NCBI GenBank assembly: GCA_000433315.1
Contig: FR893355.1
Span: forward strand, 1-64,000
Direction: 5' to 3'
DNA: 64,000 nucleotides
DNA from: Firmicutes bacterium CAG:345
GTDB taxonomy: Bacteria; Bacillota_I; Bacilli_A; RFN20; CAG-288
In this document: positions 43,111-50,867 of the stretch, piece after piece
How positions within the stretch are numbered: the stretch's first letter is position 1
Layout: every line of letters starts with the position of its first letter
Notes under the pieces: model-generated
What the model saw: only the letters and a program-made list of their open reading frames with translations
What the model was told of the DNA's origin: nothing
Database searches by the model: none
Made by a program: the position numbers and the translations under genes

Positions 43111-43414
43111 TCATCTCTATCAATATTTAGGTCTTGCAAAAAGAGCTCATTACCTTTTTGTAGGAGAAGAATTAATTTCTAAAGCAAGTAAAAATAAGAT
43201 ATCTTTGATTATTATTGCTGAAGATGCTTCAACTCGATTCGTTTCTGAACTTCAACAAAATTTGCATAACAATCCTCGCATAATTAAATATAAGACAAAA
43301 AGAGAACTTGGAAGTCTTATAGAAAGAGAAGAAGTTAATGCGATTGGTATAAGTAATTGTAATATGGCAAAAGCTATATATGATACAATTCAGAAAGGAG
43401 ATGCCAATGAGTAA
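43103..43414 (+). CDS. ylxQ: L7Ae-like ribosomal protein YlxQ
   Basis: A 103-residue K-turn-binding protein (LYQYLGLAKRAHYLFVGEELISKASK, LIIIAEDAS). The start is taken as the TTG at 43103, with GGAGG at 43091-43095; upstream ATG 43058 lies within ylxR. It overlaps both ylxR and infB by eight bases. Confidence 0.85.
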   Translation: MINHLYQYLGLAKRAHYLFVGEELISKASKNKISLIIIAEDASTRFVSELQQNLHNNPRIIKYKTKRELGSLIEREEVNAIGISNCNMAKAIYDTIQKGDANE

Positions 43415-45266
43415 GAACAATAATAAAAACTATCATTCAAATAAAAATAATAAAAATAAAAACTCGCAACAAAATCAAAATACTGATATTAAAAAGGGAC
43501 ATGGCTCTGTTAATAATGGTGTTTTCGTATATTCTGGCGCAATTACAGTTGGAGAGCTTGCCAAACAATTAGATATTCCTGTTGGCACAATTATTCAAGA
43601 ATTGTTTAAAGCTGGGAAAATGCTTACCATCAATGCTTTACTTGATGATGAGCTCATCGGTGAAATATGCTTGAATCATAATGTTGATTTCCGCAAAGAA
43701 GATGTTGCAGAAGTTGAAAATTTTGAAAAATATGGCATGAATATGAAAGAGGAAAATAAGGTTGAACGTGCTCCGGTCGTAACAATTATGGGACATGTTG
43801 ACCATGGTAAAACTACTCTTATTGATGCTATTCGTGGCTCAAATATTGTCTCTGGGGAAGCTGGTTCAATTACTCAGAGTATCGGCGCTTATCAAAAAGA
43901 ATATAATGGAAAAAAGATTACATTCTTAGATACTCCTGGACATGAAGCTTTTACAGCAATGCGTGCTCGCGGTGCTCAAATGACAGATATTGCTGTAATT
44001 GTTGTTGCTGCAGATGATGGAGTTAAACCGCAGACAAGAGAAGCTATTGATCATGCTAAAGCGGCAGGAGTTTCTATTGTTGTAGCAATTAATAAAATTG
44101 ATAAACCCGGGGCAAATGTTGAAAGAGTTAAAACAGAGTTATCTGGTTTAGGACTTATTTCTGAAGATTGGGGTGGTCAAACAATAATGGTTGAAATCTC
44201 CGCTAAAAAGAGAATCAATTTGGATAAATTATTGGAAAATATCATCTTGTTAGCTGAAGTATTAGAATTGAAAGCAGATCCGACAGCTTTAGCTTTCGGT
44301 ACAGTTATCGAAGCTTCATTAGACCCACATGAAGGACCTAAAGCCACTTTATTAGTGCAAAACGGTACTTTAAAAGCTGGTGATTATCTTGTTGTTGGAA
44401 ATTCTTATTGTAAGGTAAGAAAAATGACAAATGAATTTGGAAAAGTTATGAAATCAGCTGAACCATCTACTCCGGTTCAAATTACTGGCCTTAGCAATGT
44501 TCCTATAGATGGAGATCATTTCTTAGCTTTTGTCGATGATAAAGAAGCAAAAGATATTGCTCAAAAACGTACTCTTACCGCTTTAAGTAAGAAAAATGTT
44601 TCTGCTTTACCAACAACTCTTGATGGAGTGTTACAGGCGATGAGCAATAACAAAGAAAAGAAAATACCTTTGATTTTAAAAGCCGATACTCAAGGTTCAG
44701 TTGAAGCTATTAAAGCAGCATTAGAAAAAATTGAGGTTAAAGGCGTTGAGCTTTTAATTGTTAGAGCTGCTGCTGGTGATATTACAGAAAGCGATGTTAT
44801 TTTGGCACAAGCAAGTTCAGCTATAGTTTTAGGTTTTAATGTAAAGGCTAATGCTTTAGCAATGAGCAAAGCAAAAGAAGCTAATACTGAAATTAGATTA
44901 TATGATATCATTTATCGAATCCTTGATGATGTTAAACTTGCAATGCAAGGACTTCAAGTACCAGATCTTGTTGAAGTAGTTTATGGTAAAGCTACTGTTA
45001 CTCAATTATTTAAATCGACCGCGGCTGGAACAATCGCTGGTAGTATTGTATCAACAGGATTTATTAAAGCTCATTCAAAAGTAAGAGTTTATAGACGTGA
45101 TAAAATGATCCTTGAAACAAGTATTGCATCTCTTAAAAGATTTAAGGATGATGTTAAATCTGTACAAACTGGATATGATTGCGGAATTGTTCTTGAAGAT
45201 AATAAAGATATTCAAGTTGATGACGTAATTGAATCTTATGGATTTGAGGCAAAGAAAAATGGCTGA
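43407..45266 (+). CDS. infB: translation initiation factor IF-2
   Basis: A 619-residue GTPase with a reduced N-terminal part: a short Asn/Lys-rich stretch, then an IF2N domain (ITVGELAKQLDIPVGTIIQELF). The G domain has GHVDHGKTTL, DTPGHEAF and NKIDKPGA, followed by domains II-IV. It positions fMet-tRNA on the 30S subunit. ATG 43407 follows AAAGGAG by 6 bases and overlaps ylxQ. Two earlier Met codons in this frame have poor spacing. Confidence 0.96.
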   Translation: MSKNNNKNYHSNKNNKNKNSQQNQNTDIKKGHGSVNNGVFVYSGAITVGELAKQLDIPVGTIIQELFKAGKMLTINALLDDELIGEICLNHNVDFRKEDVAEVENFEKYGMNMKEENKVERAPVVTIMGHVDHGKTTLIDAIRGSNIVSGEAGSITQSIGAYQKEYNGKKITFLDTPGHEAFTAMRARGAQMTDIAVIVVAADDGVKPQTREAIDHAKAAGVSIVVAINKIDKPGANVERVKTELSGLGLISEDWGGQTIMVEISAKKRINLDKLLENIILLAEVLELKADPTALAFGTVIEASLDPHEGPKATLLVQNGTLKAGDYLVVGNSYCKVRKMTNEFGKVMKSAEPSTPVQITGLSNVPIDGDHFLAFVDDKEAKDIAQKRTLTALSKKNVSALPTTLDGVLQAMSNNKEKKIPLILKADTQGSVEAIKAALEKIEVKGVELLIVRAAAGDITESDVILAQASSAIVLGFNVKANALAMSKAKEANTEIRLYDIIYRILDDVKLAMQGLQVPDLVEVVYGKATVTQLFKSTAAGTIAGSIVSTGFIKAHSKVRVYRRDKMILETSIASLKRFKDDVKSVQTGYDCGIVLEDNKDIQVDDVIESYGFEAKKNG

Positions 45267-45594
45267 TAAAAAAGGTAGAATCAATTCTATTATCACAAGA
45301 AATCTTTGTGATATTATCATGAAAGAAATGCAAGATCCTATTGTAAAACTAAGTTCGATAAATGAGGTTAAAGTAAATCGTGATCATAGCTTTGCTCATG
45401 TATATGTTGCTCATTTACAAACTGAAAAGACAGAAGAATTAGTTAATTTTTTAAATAAAAATAAAGGATTTATTCGTTCTAGACTTGCAAAATCTGTTGA
45501 TTTATATAAAATTCCTGATTTGATATTTGTTGCAGATACTTTATATGATCAAGGCGCAAAAATAGATAATATTATTAATAGTTGGAAAAAATAA
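45259..45594 (+). CDS. rbfA: ribosome-binding factor A
   Basis: A 111-residue KH-like protein (GRINSIITRNLCDIIMKEMQDPIV, HVYVAHLQ, RSRLAKSVDLYKIPDLIFVAD). It acts in 30S maturation. ATG 45259 overlaps the infB stop; the frame to 45229 has no ribosome site. Confidence 0.93.
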   Translation: MADKKGRINSIITRNLCDIIMKEMQDPIVKLSSINEVKVNRDHSFAHVYVAHLQTEKTEELVNFLNKNKGFIRSRLAKSVDLYKIPDLIFVADTLYDQGAKIDNIINSWKK

Positions 45595-45630
45595 AAACTA
45601 TTGGGCTCAAGGCTCAATAGTTTTTTTCAT
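45595..45630. terminator. bidirectional terminator between rbfA and ribF
   Basis: AACTATTG (45597-45604) pairs with CAATAGTT and is followed by TTTTTTT; the inner part GGCTC/GGCTC is the loop region. It serves both convergent operons. Confidence 0.8.
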
Positions 45631-46510
45631 AAGTTTTTATTATTTTGTTTTTATTATTTTGTAATTCTTTTTTTAAATCATCGATGGAATCAAATTTCTT
45701 TTCTGGTCTTATGAAACAAAGAAATTCTAGTTCGATTTTTTTGTTATAAATCTCTTCGTTGAAATTGAATATATGTGTTTCTACCAAAGGCTTTTTTAAT
45801 TCAGAGATTGTTGGATGAGTTCCAATATTTGTCATCGAAAGGTATTTATGTCCATCGATAATCATATTAGTGGCATAAACGCCATTTCCAGGAAGAGTAT
45901 AATTATAAATCGTTTTTATATTTGCGGTTGGAAATCCGATTTTATGTCCGTTTCTTAAACCTTGTTCGATATAACCTTTTATGAGATAATTTCTTCCTAA
46001 AAGTGAAGATACTTGTTCAACTTTCTTTTCTTTTAATAAAGATATGATTTCTGTTGTGGAAATTTTATGTCCATCTTTGTCATCTAAAAGATCAATTATT
46101 TTAATACTTTTATCTTTGAGCTTTTCTTTTAGATATTGGGCATCTTTTTGACCGAATTTACCAAATCGAAAATCTTTTCCTACTATGATTTCTTTGATAT
46201 TAGGTTTATCCAAATATTCTTTTATAAAATCATCGGCGGTAGTATTTTTTAAAGTTTCATCAAAATTTAAATATAGCAATTCATCAGCACCATATAATTT
46301 TGCTAGATATTCTTTATCTTCTAGAGAAGTTAAAAAAGTCTGATCGCTATGCTTTTCTTTAAAGAGAAAATTGAAAGTTAAAACATATTTTTTTAAATTT
46401 TGTGAATAATTTTTTAGAAGAGTTTGATGTCCTAGATGCATTCCATCAAAATTGCCGATGGCAATTGAAGAAGGATTTTCAAAGATGAAATTTTCATCAA
46501 ATTTATTCAC
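45614..46510 (-). CDS. ribF: bifunctional riboflavin kinase / FAD synthetase
   Basis: A 298-residue enzyme. The N-terminal FAD synthetase has GNFDGMHLGHQTLL and the C-terminal flavokinase has GFPTANIKTIYNYTLPGNGVYA. It makes FMN and FAD from riboflavin. It overlaps truB by eight bases. Normally truB-ribF follow rbfA on the same strand; here they are inverted. Confidence 0.95.
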   Translation of the reverse strand: MNKFDENFIFENPSSIAIGNFDGMHLGHQTLLKNYSQNLKKYVLTFNFLFKEKHSDQTFLTSLEDKEYLAKLYGADELLYLNFDETLKNTTADDFIKEYLDKPNIKEIIVGKDFRFGKFGQKDAQYLKEKLKDKSIKIIDLLDDKDGHKISTTEIISLLKEKKVEQVSSLLGRNYLIKGYIEQGLRNGHKIGFPTANIKTIYNYTLPGNGVYATNMIIDGHKYLSMTNIGTHPTISELKKPLVETHIFNFNEEIYNKKIELEFLCFIRPEKKFDSIDDLKKELQNNKNKIIKTYEKNY

Positions 46511-47375
46511 ATATAAAACCTCTTTGAACTTTATACATATAGAGATTATTCTTTCTTATTTTTTTATCATAATGATAGATTGCTGTAGGTAAATTTGTGG
46601 TTGGGTTATATATTAAGACGAAATTGCTTAATGTATTTAATAATATAGATTGTCCATGATAGCTTTCTTCAGATGGTAAAACAGGCATACCAAAAATTTT
46701 TGCACTTTCAATAATTGGAATAATAGTTGGATTTTCCAAAGTTGAAGTAAAAGAGTTGTTGATAGCTATATTATTAACAGTAAGTCTTCTTAAATTTTTA
46801 AGATAACCGACAGTTCCAAGTTTTTCAGCAATATCTTCTCCTAATGTTCTAATATATGTCCCTTTGCTGACAGTGACAAAAAAGTGAATCTTTTTTTCTT
46901 CTTTGTAATATTTTAAAAGAGCAATTTGTCTAATTTCTATCTCTCTATCAGCTACATCAACTGTTTCATTATTTCTAGCGTAAGAGTAAAGAGGACGCCC
47001 ATTAACTTTTATTGCAGAATACATTGGAGGAGTTTGAGTAGATTTTCCTAAGAATGTTTTCAGTGTAACATTGATTAGTCTATCATCGATTTCTGGAACA
47101 TCTTTTTCTTCTACGACTTCGCCAGTCAAATCTCCAGTATTTGTTTTCTTTCCGAGAATTAATTCTGCTTCATAGGTTTTTTCACTTTCTTCAAAAGCTG
47201 AAAGAAGTTTTGTACCTTCATTGACTCCAACGACTAAAAGCCCAGATGCGAAAGGATCTAGTGTACCTAAATGGCCTACTTTTTTAGTGCCGAATATTTT
47301 CATTATTTGGAAATCGACATCTCGGCTTGTCATTCCAACTTGTTTGTCAATAAATATTAATCCGTTTTTTTCCAT
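46503..47375 (-). CDS. truB: tRNA pseudouridine-55 synthase
   Basis: A 290-residue enzyme. N-terminus NGLIFIDKQVGMTS, then KVGHLGTLDPFASGLLVV containing the catalytic Asp, and PPMYSAIKVNGRPLYSYAR. It makes Psi55 in the T-loop of tRNAs. It starts six bases after the mntR-like stop and overlaps ribF, so mntR-truB-ribF are probably one transcript. Confidence 0.95.
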   Translation of the reverse strand: MEKNGLIFIDKQVGMTSRDVDFQIMKIFGTKKVGHLGTLDPFASGLLVVGVNEGTKLLSAFEESEKTYEAELILGKKTNTGDLTGEVVEEKDVPEIDDRLINVTLKTFLGKSTQTPPMYSAIKVNGRPLYSYARNNETVDVADREIEIRQIALLKYYKEEKKIHFFVTVSKGTYIRTLGEDIAEKLGTVGYLKNLRRLTVNNIAINNSFTSTLENPTIIPIIESAKIFGMPVLPSEESYHGQSILLNTLSNFVLIYNPTTNLPTAIYHYDKKIRKNNLYMYKVQRGFICE

Positions 47376-47381
47376 AAGTCT

Positions 47382-47747
47382 TTATAAGTTTTCTACCAAT
47401 TTTTCTATGGCGGCAAATGTTTCTTTCGATAAATCATGTTCGATTTTACATGCATCTTGTTGAGCTATTTTTTCATCAACGCCTATTTTTATAAATAAAT
47501 TTGTTAAAAGATGATGTCTATGCAGAATATTCTCAGCGATTTTGTTTCCTTTTTCCAATAATTCAATATTTCCGTTTTCATCGATTTCAATATAATTATT
47601 TTCTTTTAATAATTTCATAGCATGCGATACTGAAGCACGAGAAAAATTCATATCATTAGCTATATCTATTGATCTAACATTTCCTTTTTCTTGTTTTATC
47701 ATCAATATTCTTTCTAAGTAATCTTCTGCTGATTCGTGGATATTCAT
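47382..47747 (-). CDS. DtxR/MntR-family metal-dependent regulator
   Basis: A 121-residue regulator with a winged helix (VRSIDIANDMNFSRASVSHAMKLLKENNYIE) and metal-binding residues in the dimerisation part (ENILHRHHLLTNLF; QDACKIEHDLS, with Asp/Cys/Glu/His). This short form matches MntR, which represses Mn2+ uptake when Mn is plentiful. ATG 47747 is preceded by AGAGGTGCTT. Its targets are not in the window, unless the 47929-47946 dyad is one. Confidence 0.85.
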   Translation of the reverse strand: MNIHESAEDYLERILMIKQEKGNVRSIDIANDMNFSRASVSHAMKLLKENNYIEIDENGNIELLEKGNKIAENILHRHHLLTNLFIKIGVDEKIAQQDACKIEHDLSKETFAAIEKLVENL

Positions 47748-47894
47748 AAGCACCTCTAGGTAAGATTATAACATAATTATATTTATTTAATAGTAATAAA
47801 AGCTTATTTTAGTATTAATAACGTTGTTTTTCTAATAATAAAACTTACATTATGTATTGATCAATATCGAATTTTAAAATTATTAATAAATTTG

Positions 47895-47923
47895 TTGACA
47901 AGAGGAATAAAATCCCGTAGAAT
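47895..47923 (+). promoter_or_regulatory. consensus sigma-A promoter of the candidate small RNA
   Basis: TTGACA (47895-47900), exactly 17 bases, TAGAAT (47918-47923). Start expected near 47930, the first base of the RNA's first hairpin. It is one of the best promoters in the window and points away from mntR. Confidence 0.85.
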
Positions 47924-47929
47924 AATCTT

Positions 47930-48049
47930 GTTAGTTGAGACTAACAACAAAAAGTAACTCCTTAACACAGCTTTTTGTATTAGACTTCAAAATCCAGTCT
48001 AATCCTTAATCGGAAAAAACTACCGTCTCCCCCATGACGGTATTTTTTT
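47930..48049 (+). ncRNA. candidate structured small RNA with anti-Shine-Dalgarno loops
   Basis: About 120 nt with no open frame, its own promoter and a terminator. Four hairpins in series: GTTAGT-TGAG-ACTAAC (47930-47945); CAAAAAG/CTTTTTG (47948-47954/47971-47977) with a 16-base loop; ATTAGACT/AGTCTAAT (47979-47986/47996-48003); and the terminator TACCGTC-TCCCCCAT-GACGGTA with T7 (48021-48049). Loop 2 contains ACTCCTT, the linker TCCTTAAT, and the terminator loop CTCCCCCA. All three can pair with Shine-Dalgarno sequences (AAGGAG, GGGGG). I recognise no known RNA family. A trans-acting RNA is the first guess; a cis leader for the gene at 48124 is less likely because of the strong terminator. 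Confidence 0.7.
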
Positions 48050-48123
48050 ATACATAAAAGTTGTTAAATTTGAAATTTTTAGTTAAAATTAGCATATAAG
48101 AAGTTGTTATAGGAAGTGATGAT

Positions 48124-48423
48124 ATGGAAAATTCACGCAAGTGGTTAGAAAATTTAAATGATGATGATCTTTTGTTTATTAAACAAATAGTTCTTCACTC
48201 AGGTTCTTTGAAGGAAGTGGCTAATTATTATGGAGTAACTTATCCAACTCTTCGAAATAAATTAAATTCTTTGATTCAAAAAATTGAATTTTTTGAAAGC
48301 GTTGAAAATGCAAAAGATGATCCATATATAGACCACATTAAAGTACTTGTAAATGAAAAAAAGCTTTCGATGAGTGTCGCAACAAATTTGATAGTTGAGT
48401 ATCATTCGTTAAATAAGAAATAA
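48124..48423 (+). CDS. DUF2089-like small protein
   Basis: A 99-residue protein. An N-terminal helix-turn-helix-like part (DLLFIKQIVLHSGSLKEVANYYGVTYPTLRNKLNSLI) is followed by a charged helical end. This resembles DUF2089, which often contains a DNA-binding helix. The ribosome site AGGAAGTGAT precedes ATG. The small RNA lies upstream and the L21 operon downstream. Confidence 0.7.
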   Translation: MENSRKWLENLNDDDLLFIKQIVLHSGSLKEVANYYGVTYPTLRNKLNSLIQKIEFFESVENAKDDPYIDHIKVLVNEKKLSMSVATNLIVEYHSLNKK

Positions 48424-48436
48424 TTTTTAATTGATA

Positions 48437-48465
48437 TTGCATAAATTAATTGATTTTGGTAAAAT
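48437..48465 (+). promoter_or_regulatory. promoter of rplU-prp-rpmA
   Basis: TTGCAT (48437-48442), 17 bases, TAAAAT (48460-48465). Start expected near 48472. Confidence 0.7.
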
Positions 48466-48471
48466 ACTATC

Positions 48472-48571
48472 GTTATGGCCCTCACTAGGCTACAACCGCT
48501 TTAAAATGGTTTGAAAATTCTTTTAGAATTACCATAAGAGCGAGTCATTAGTGAATTTAGGAGGTGCAAAG
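48472..48571 (+). promoter_or_regulatory. L21 leader RNA
   Basis: A structured leader in front of rplU (ATGGCCCTCACTAGGC, then GAGCGAGTCATTAGTGA, whose CACTA and TAGTG segments can pair; a central hairpin ATTCTTTTAGAAT). Position and base pattern match the ribosomal L21 leader of Firmicutes, a cis-regulatory element controlled by L21. Confidence 0.7.
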
Positions 48572-48880
48572 ATGTACGCTATCATTCTTACTGGTGGTAA
48601 ACAAGTTAAAGTAGAAGTTGGACAAAAGGTCTATATTGAAAAACTTGATGCCAATCAAGGTGACGAAGTATGCTTTGATAAAGTCCTTTTAATCGGTGGT
48701 GAAACCAATAAAGTTGGTGCTCCATTTGTTGAAGGTGCTACTGTTAAAGGTGTTGTTGCAAAGAACGGTAAAGCTAAGAAAGTTGTTGTCTTTAAGTATA
48801 AAGCTAAAGCCAACTATCGCCGCAAAACCGGTCATCGTCAACCATATACTTGCGTCGACATTCAAGCTATAAACGCTTAA
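48572..48880 (+). CDS. rplU: ribosomal protein bL21
   Basis: A 102-residue L21 (MYAIILTGGKQVKVEVGQ; KYKAKANYRRKTGHRQPYT). ATG 48572 follows AGGAGGTGCAAAG; the earlier in-frame start at 48551 lies in the leader. Confidence 0.97.
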   Translation: MYAIILTGGKQVKVEVGQKVYIEKLDANQGDEVCFDKVLLIGGETNKVGAPFVEGATVKGVVAKNGKAKKVVVFKYKAKANYRRKTGHRQPYTCVDIQAINA

Positions 48881-48889
48881 GAGGCGAAG

Positions 48890-49213
48890 ATGATTTTAGT
48901 CGATGTCACTTTTAATAGTGATGAAGAAATTAAGAAAATTGAAATATCTGGTCATGCAAATATGGCCGATGAAGGAAAAGACTTGGTATGTGCAGGTTGT
49001 TCAACTTGCTTTATCGGAGCTTTAAATGCTATTCAAGATATTGACAACTTCAAAGTAAAAGTTGACAAAGGTCTAGGTTTTGTTGAAGCTAAGAAAAATA
49101 TATCAAATCATGATAAAATTGTTCTTGAAGTTCTCCTTGTTCAATTAAAAAGCATCGAGTATAGTTATTCGCAGTATTTAAAAATTAATTACATAAAGGA
49201 AGGTACAAAATGA
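48890..49213 (+). CDS. prp: ribosomal-processing cysteine protease Prp
   Basis: A 107-residue protease. The His of SGHANMADEGKD and the Cys of LVCAGCST are the catalytic pair. Prp removes the N-terminal extension of L27. The rpmA gene that follows encodes such an extension. The stop overlaps rpmA by four bases. Confidence 0.94.
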   Translation: MILVDVTFNSDEEIKKIEISGHANMADEGKDLVCAGCSTCFIGALNAIQDIDNFKVKVDKGLGFVEAKKNISNHDKIVLEVLLVQLKSIEYSYSQYLKINYIKEGTK

Positions 49214-49497
49214 GATTTATTCTTGATATCCAACTGTTCGCCTCTAAAAAAGGTGTCGGTTCCACTAAAAATGGTCGTGATTCTGAATCCAAACGCTTAG
49301 GTGCTAAACTCTCTGATGGTCAAGTTTGTCATTGCGGTAGTATTATCTATCGTCAAAGAGGAACAAAGATGCATCCAGGTGTTAATACTGGTCGCGGCGG
49401 TGATGATACTTTATTTGCTCTTATCGATGGTGTTGTCAAATATGAAACACTTAAAAATGGTAAAAAACAAGTATCTGTTTATCCTATTGCAAAATAG
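49210..49497 (+). CDS. rpmA: ribosomal protein bL27 (with cleavable extension)
   Basis: A 95-residue precursor. The N-terminus MRFILDIQLFASKKGVGSTKNG has the Prp cleavage site after LFA, leaving the mature SKKG start (split here for length: MRFILDIQLFA, then SKKGVGS). L27 reaches the peptidyl-transferase centre. A terminator follows. Confidence 0.97.
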   Translation: MRFILDIQLFASKKGVGSTKNGRDSESKRLGAKLSDGQVCHCGSIIYRQRGTKMHPGVNTGRGGDDTLFALIDGVVKYETLKNGKKQVSVYPIAK

Positions 49498-49514
49498 TAT
49501 TTGTTAATTAGTGG

Positions 49515-49540
49515 GCCTCAGATTTTCTGAGGCTCTTTTT
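49515..49540 (+). terminator. terminator after rpmA
   Basis: GCCTCAGA (49515-49522) pairs with TCTGAGGC (49526-49533), followed by TCTTTTT. It lies 18 bases before obg, so obg either depends on read-through or has its own start. Confidence 0.8.
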
Positions 49541-49557
49541 AAACTTTGGAGGAAATT

Positions 49558-50844
49558 ATGTTTATTGATCGTGCTAAAATCTATCTTTGTGCTGGAAAAG
49601 GCGGAGATGGTTGTATTTCATTTAGACATGAAAAGTATATTGAATTTGGCGGACCTAATGGTGGCAATGGAGGTAAAGGCGGCTCCATTTACTTTATTGC
49701 TACAAATTCCTCCAATTCTTTAGTTAATTATCGTCATGCTAGAAAGATAAAAGCTGATGATGGTGAAAAAGGCATGGCGAAAATGATGTATGGTAAAAAT
49801 GCTAAAGATATTATTCTAGAAGTTCCAGTTGGTACTGTTATTTTAGATAACGAAGAAAAAGTATTAGCTGATTTAAATGAAGAAGGAAAAAAATATTTAG
49901 CGGTAAAAGGTGGAAGAGGTGGAAGAGGTAATGCTTGTTTTGCTTCTTCAACTAATAGAACTCCAAGAACTGCTGAAAATGGACTTCCAGGTGAAAAGGC
50001 TGATTTAATTTTAGAATTAAAATTATTGGCTGATGTGGGGCTTGTAGGTCTTCCTTCAGTTGGAAAATCTTCTTTTCTCTCTGTTGTTAGTAATGCTAGA
50101 CCAGCTATTGGTGATTATGATTTTACAACCTTGGAACCGAATTTGGGCGTTGTAAAATTAGATAATGAAAGAAATTTTGTTATTGCTGATTTGCCAGGAT
50201 TGATTGAAGGAGCACATGAAGGAAAAGGTTTAGGATTAACCTTTTTAAGACATATTGAAAGATGCCGTGTTTTGCTTCATATAGTTGATATTTCACGCGA
50301 CTGGGAAGATGCTATTCAAAGTTTTGAAAAAATAAATAAAGAATTAGCTTCTTATAAATTGGATTTAACTGATCGTCCAATGATAGTTGCTTTAAATAAA
50401 GTTGATATGTGTCTTGATAGAGAAGCTATTGATAGATTTGAAGAAAAATATAAAGACAAATATGAAATTTTTGAAATTTCAACTTATACTCACCAAAATA
50501 TAGATAAGCTTTTAACAAGACTTTATACAGTATTACAAAATACTCCATTCTTCCATTTATTCAAAGAACCAGAAGAAGATGGTGAAGTAACATTAACTCC
50601 TAATAAAGCAGCATATGGAAAACCAGATTTTGAAATTAAAAAGGATAGATTTGGTAGATATGTTATTACAGGTGACCGTGTTATTAGAACTTATCATTTA
50701 ATCAATATTACAGAAGAACAAGGTATGATGAAATTATTATCTTACCTTACAAAAATTGGCGTTGATGAAAAGCTTCGTGAACTTGGAGCTGAAGATGGTT
50801 CTACAGTAGTACTTGATGATTTTGAATTTGAATATTATAATTAA
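49558..50844 (+). CDS. obg: GTPase Obg
   Basis: A 428-residue GTPase. The Gly-rich Obg domain (KGGDGCISFRHEKY, GGRGGRGNACFASS) comes first, then the G domain (GLPSVGKSSFLS, DLPGLIEGAHEGKGLG, NKVD) and a C-terminal OCT domain. It acts in 50S assembly. ATG 49558 follows TGGAGG. Confidence 0.96.
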   Translation: MFIDRAKIYLCAGKGGDGCISFRHEKYIEFGGPNGGNGGKGGSIYFIATNSSNSLVNYRHARKIKADDGEKGMAKMMYGKNAKDIILEVPVGTVILDNEEKVLADLNEEGKKYLAVKGGRGGRGNACFASSTNRTPRTAENGLPGEKADLILELKLLADVGLVGLPSVGKSSFLSVVSNARPAIGDYDFTTLEPNLGVVKLDNERNFVIADLPGLIEGAHEGKGLGLTFLRHIERCRVLLHIVDISRDWEDAIQSFEKINKELASYKLDLTDRPMIVALNKVDMCLDREAIDRFEEKYKDKYEIFEISTYTHQNIDKLLTRLYTVLQNTPFFHLFKEPEEDGEVTLTPNKAAYGKPDFEIKKDRFGRYVITGDRVIRTYHLINITEEQGMMKLLSYLTKIGVDEKLRELGAEDGSTVVLDDFEFEYYN

Positions 50845-50867
50845 AGAAATGAAAGGTTTAATTAAAT

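Noticed and set aside
47930..48049. T-box, SAM or other common riboswitch
   Set aside because: None of the usual conserved cores was seen and the terminator is constitutive in appearance; kept as an unassigned RNA.
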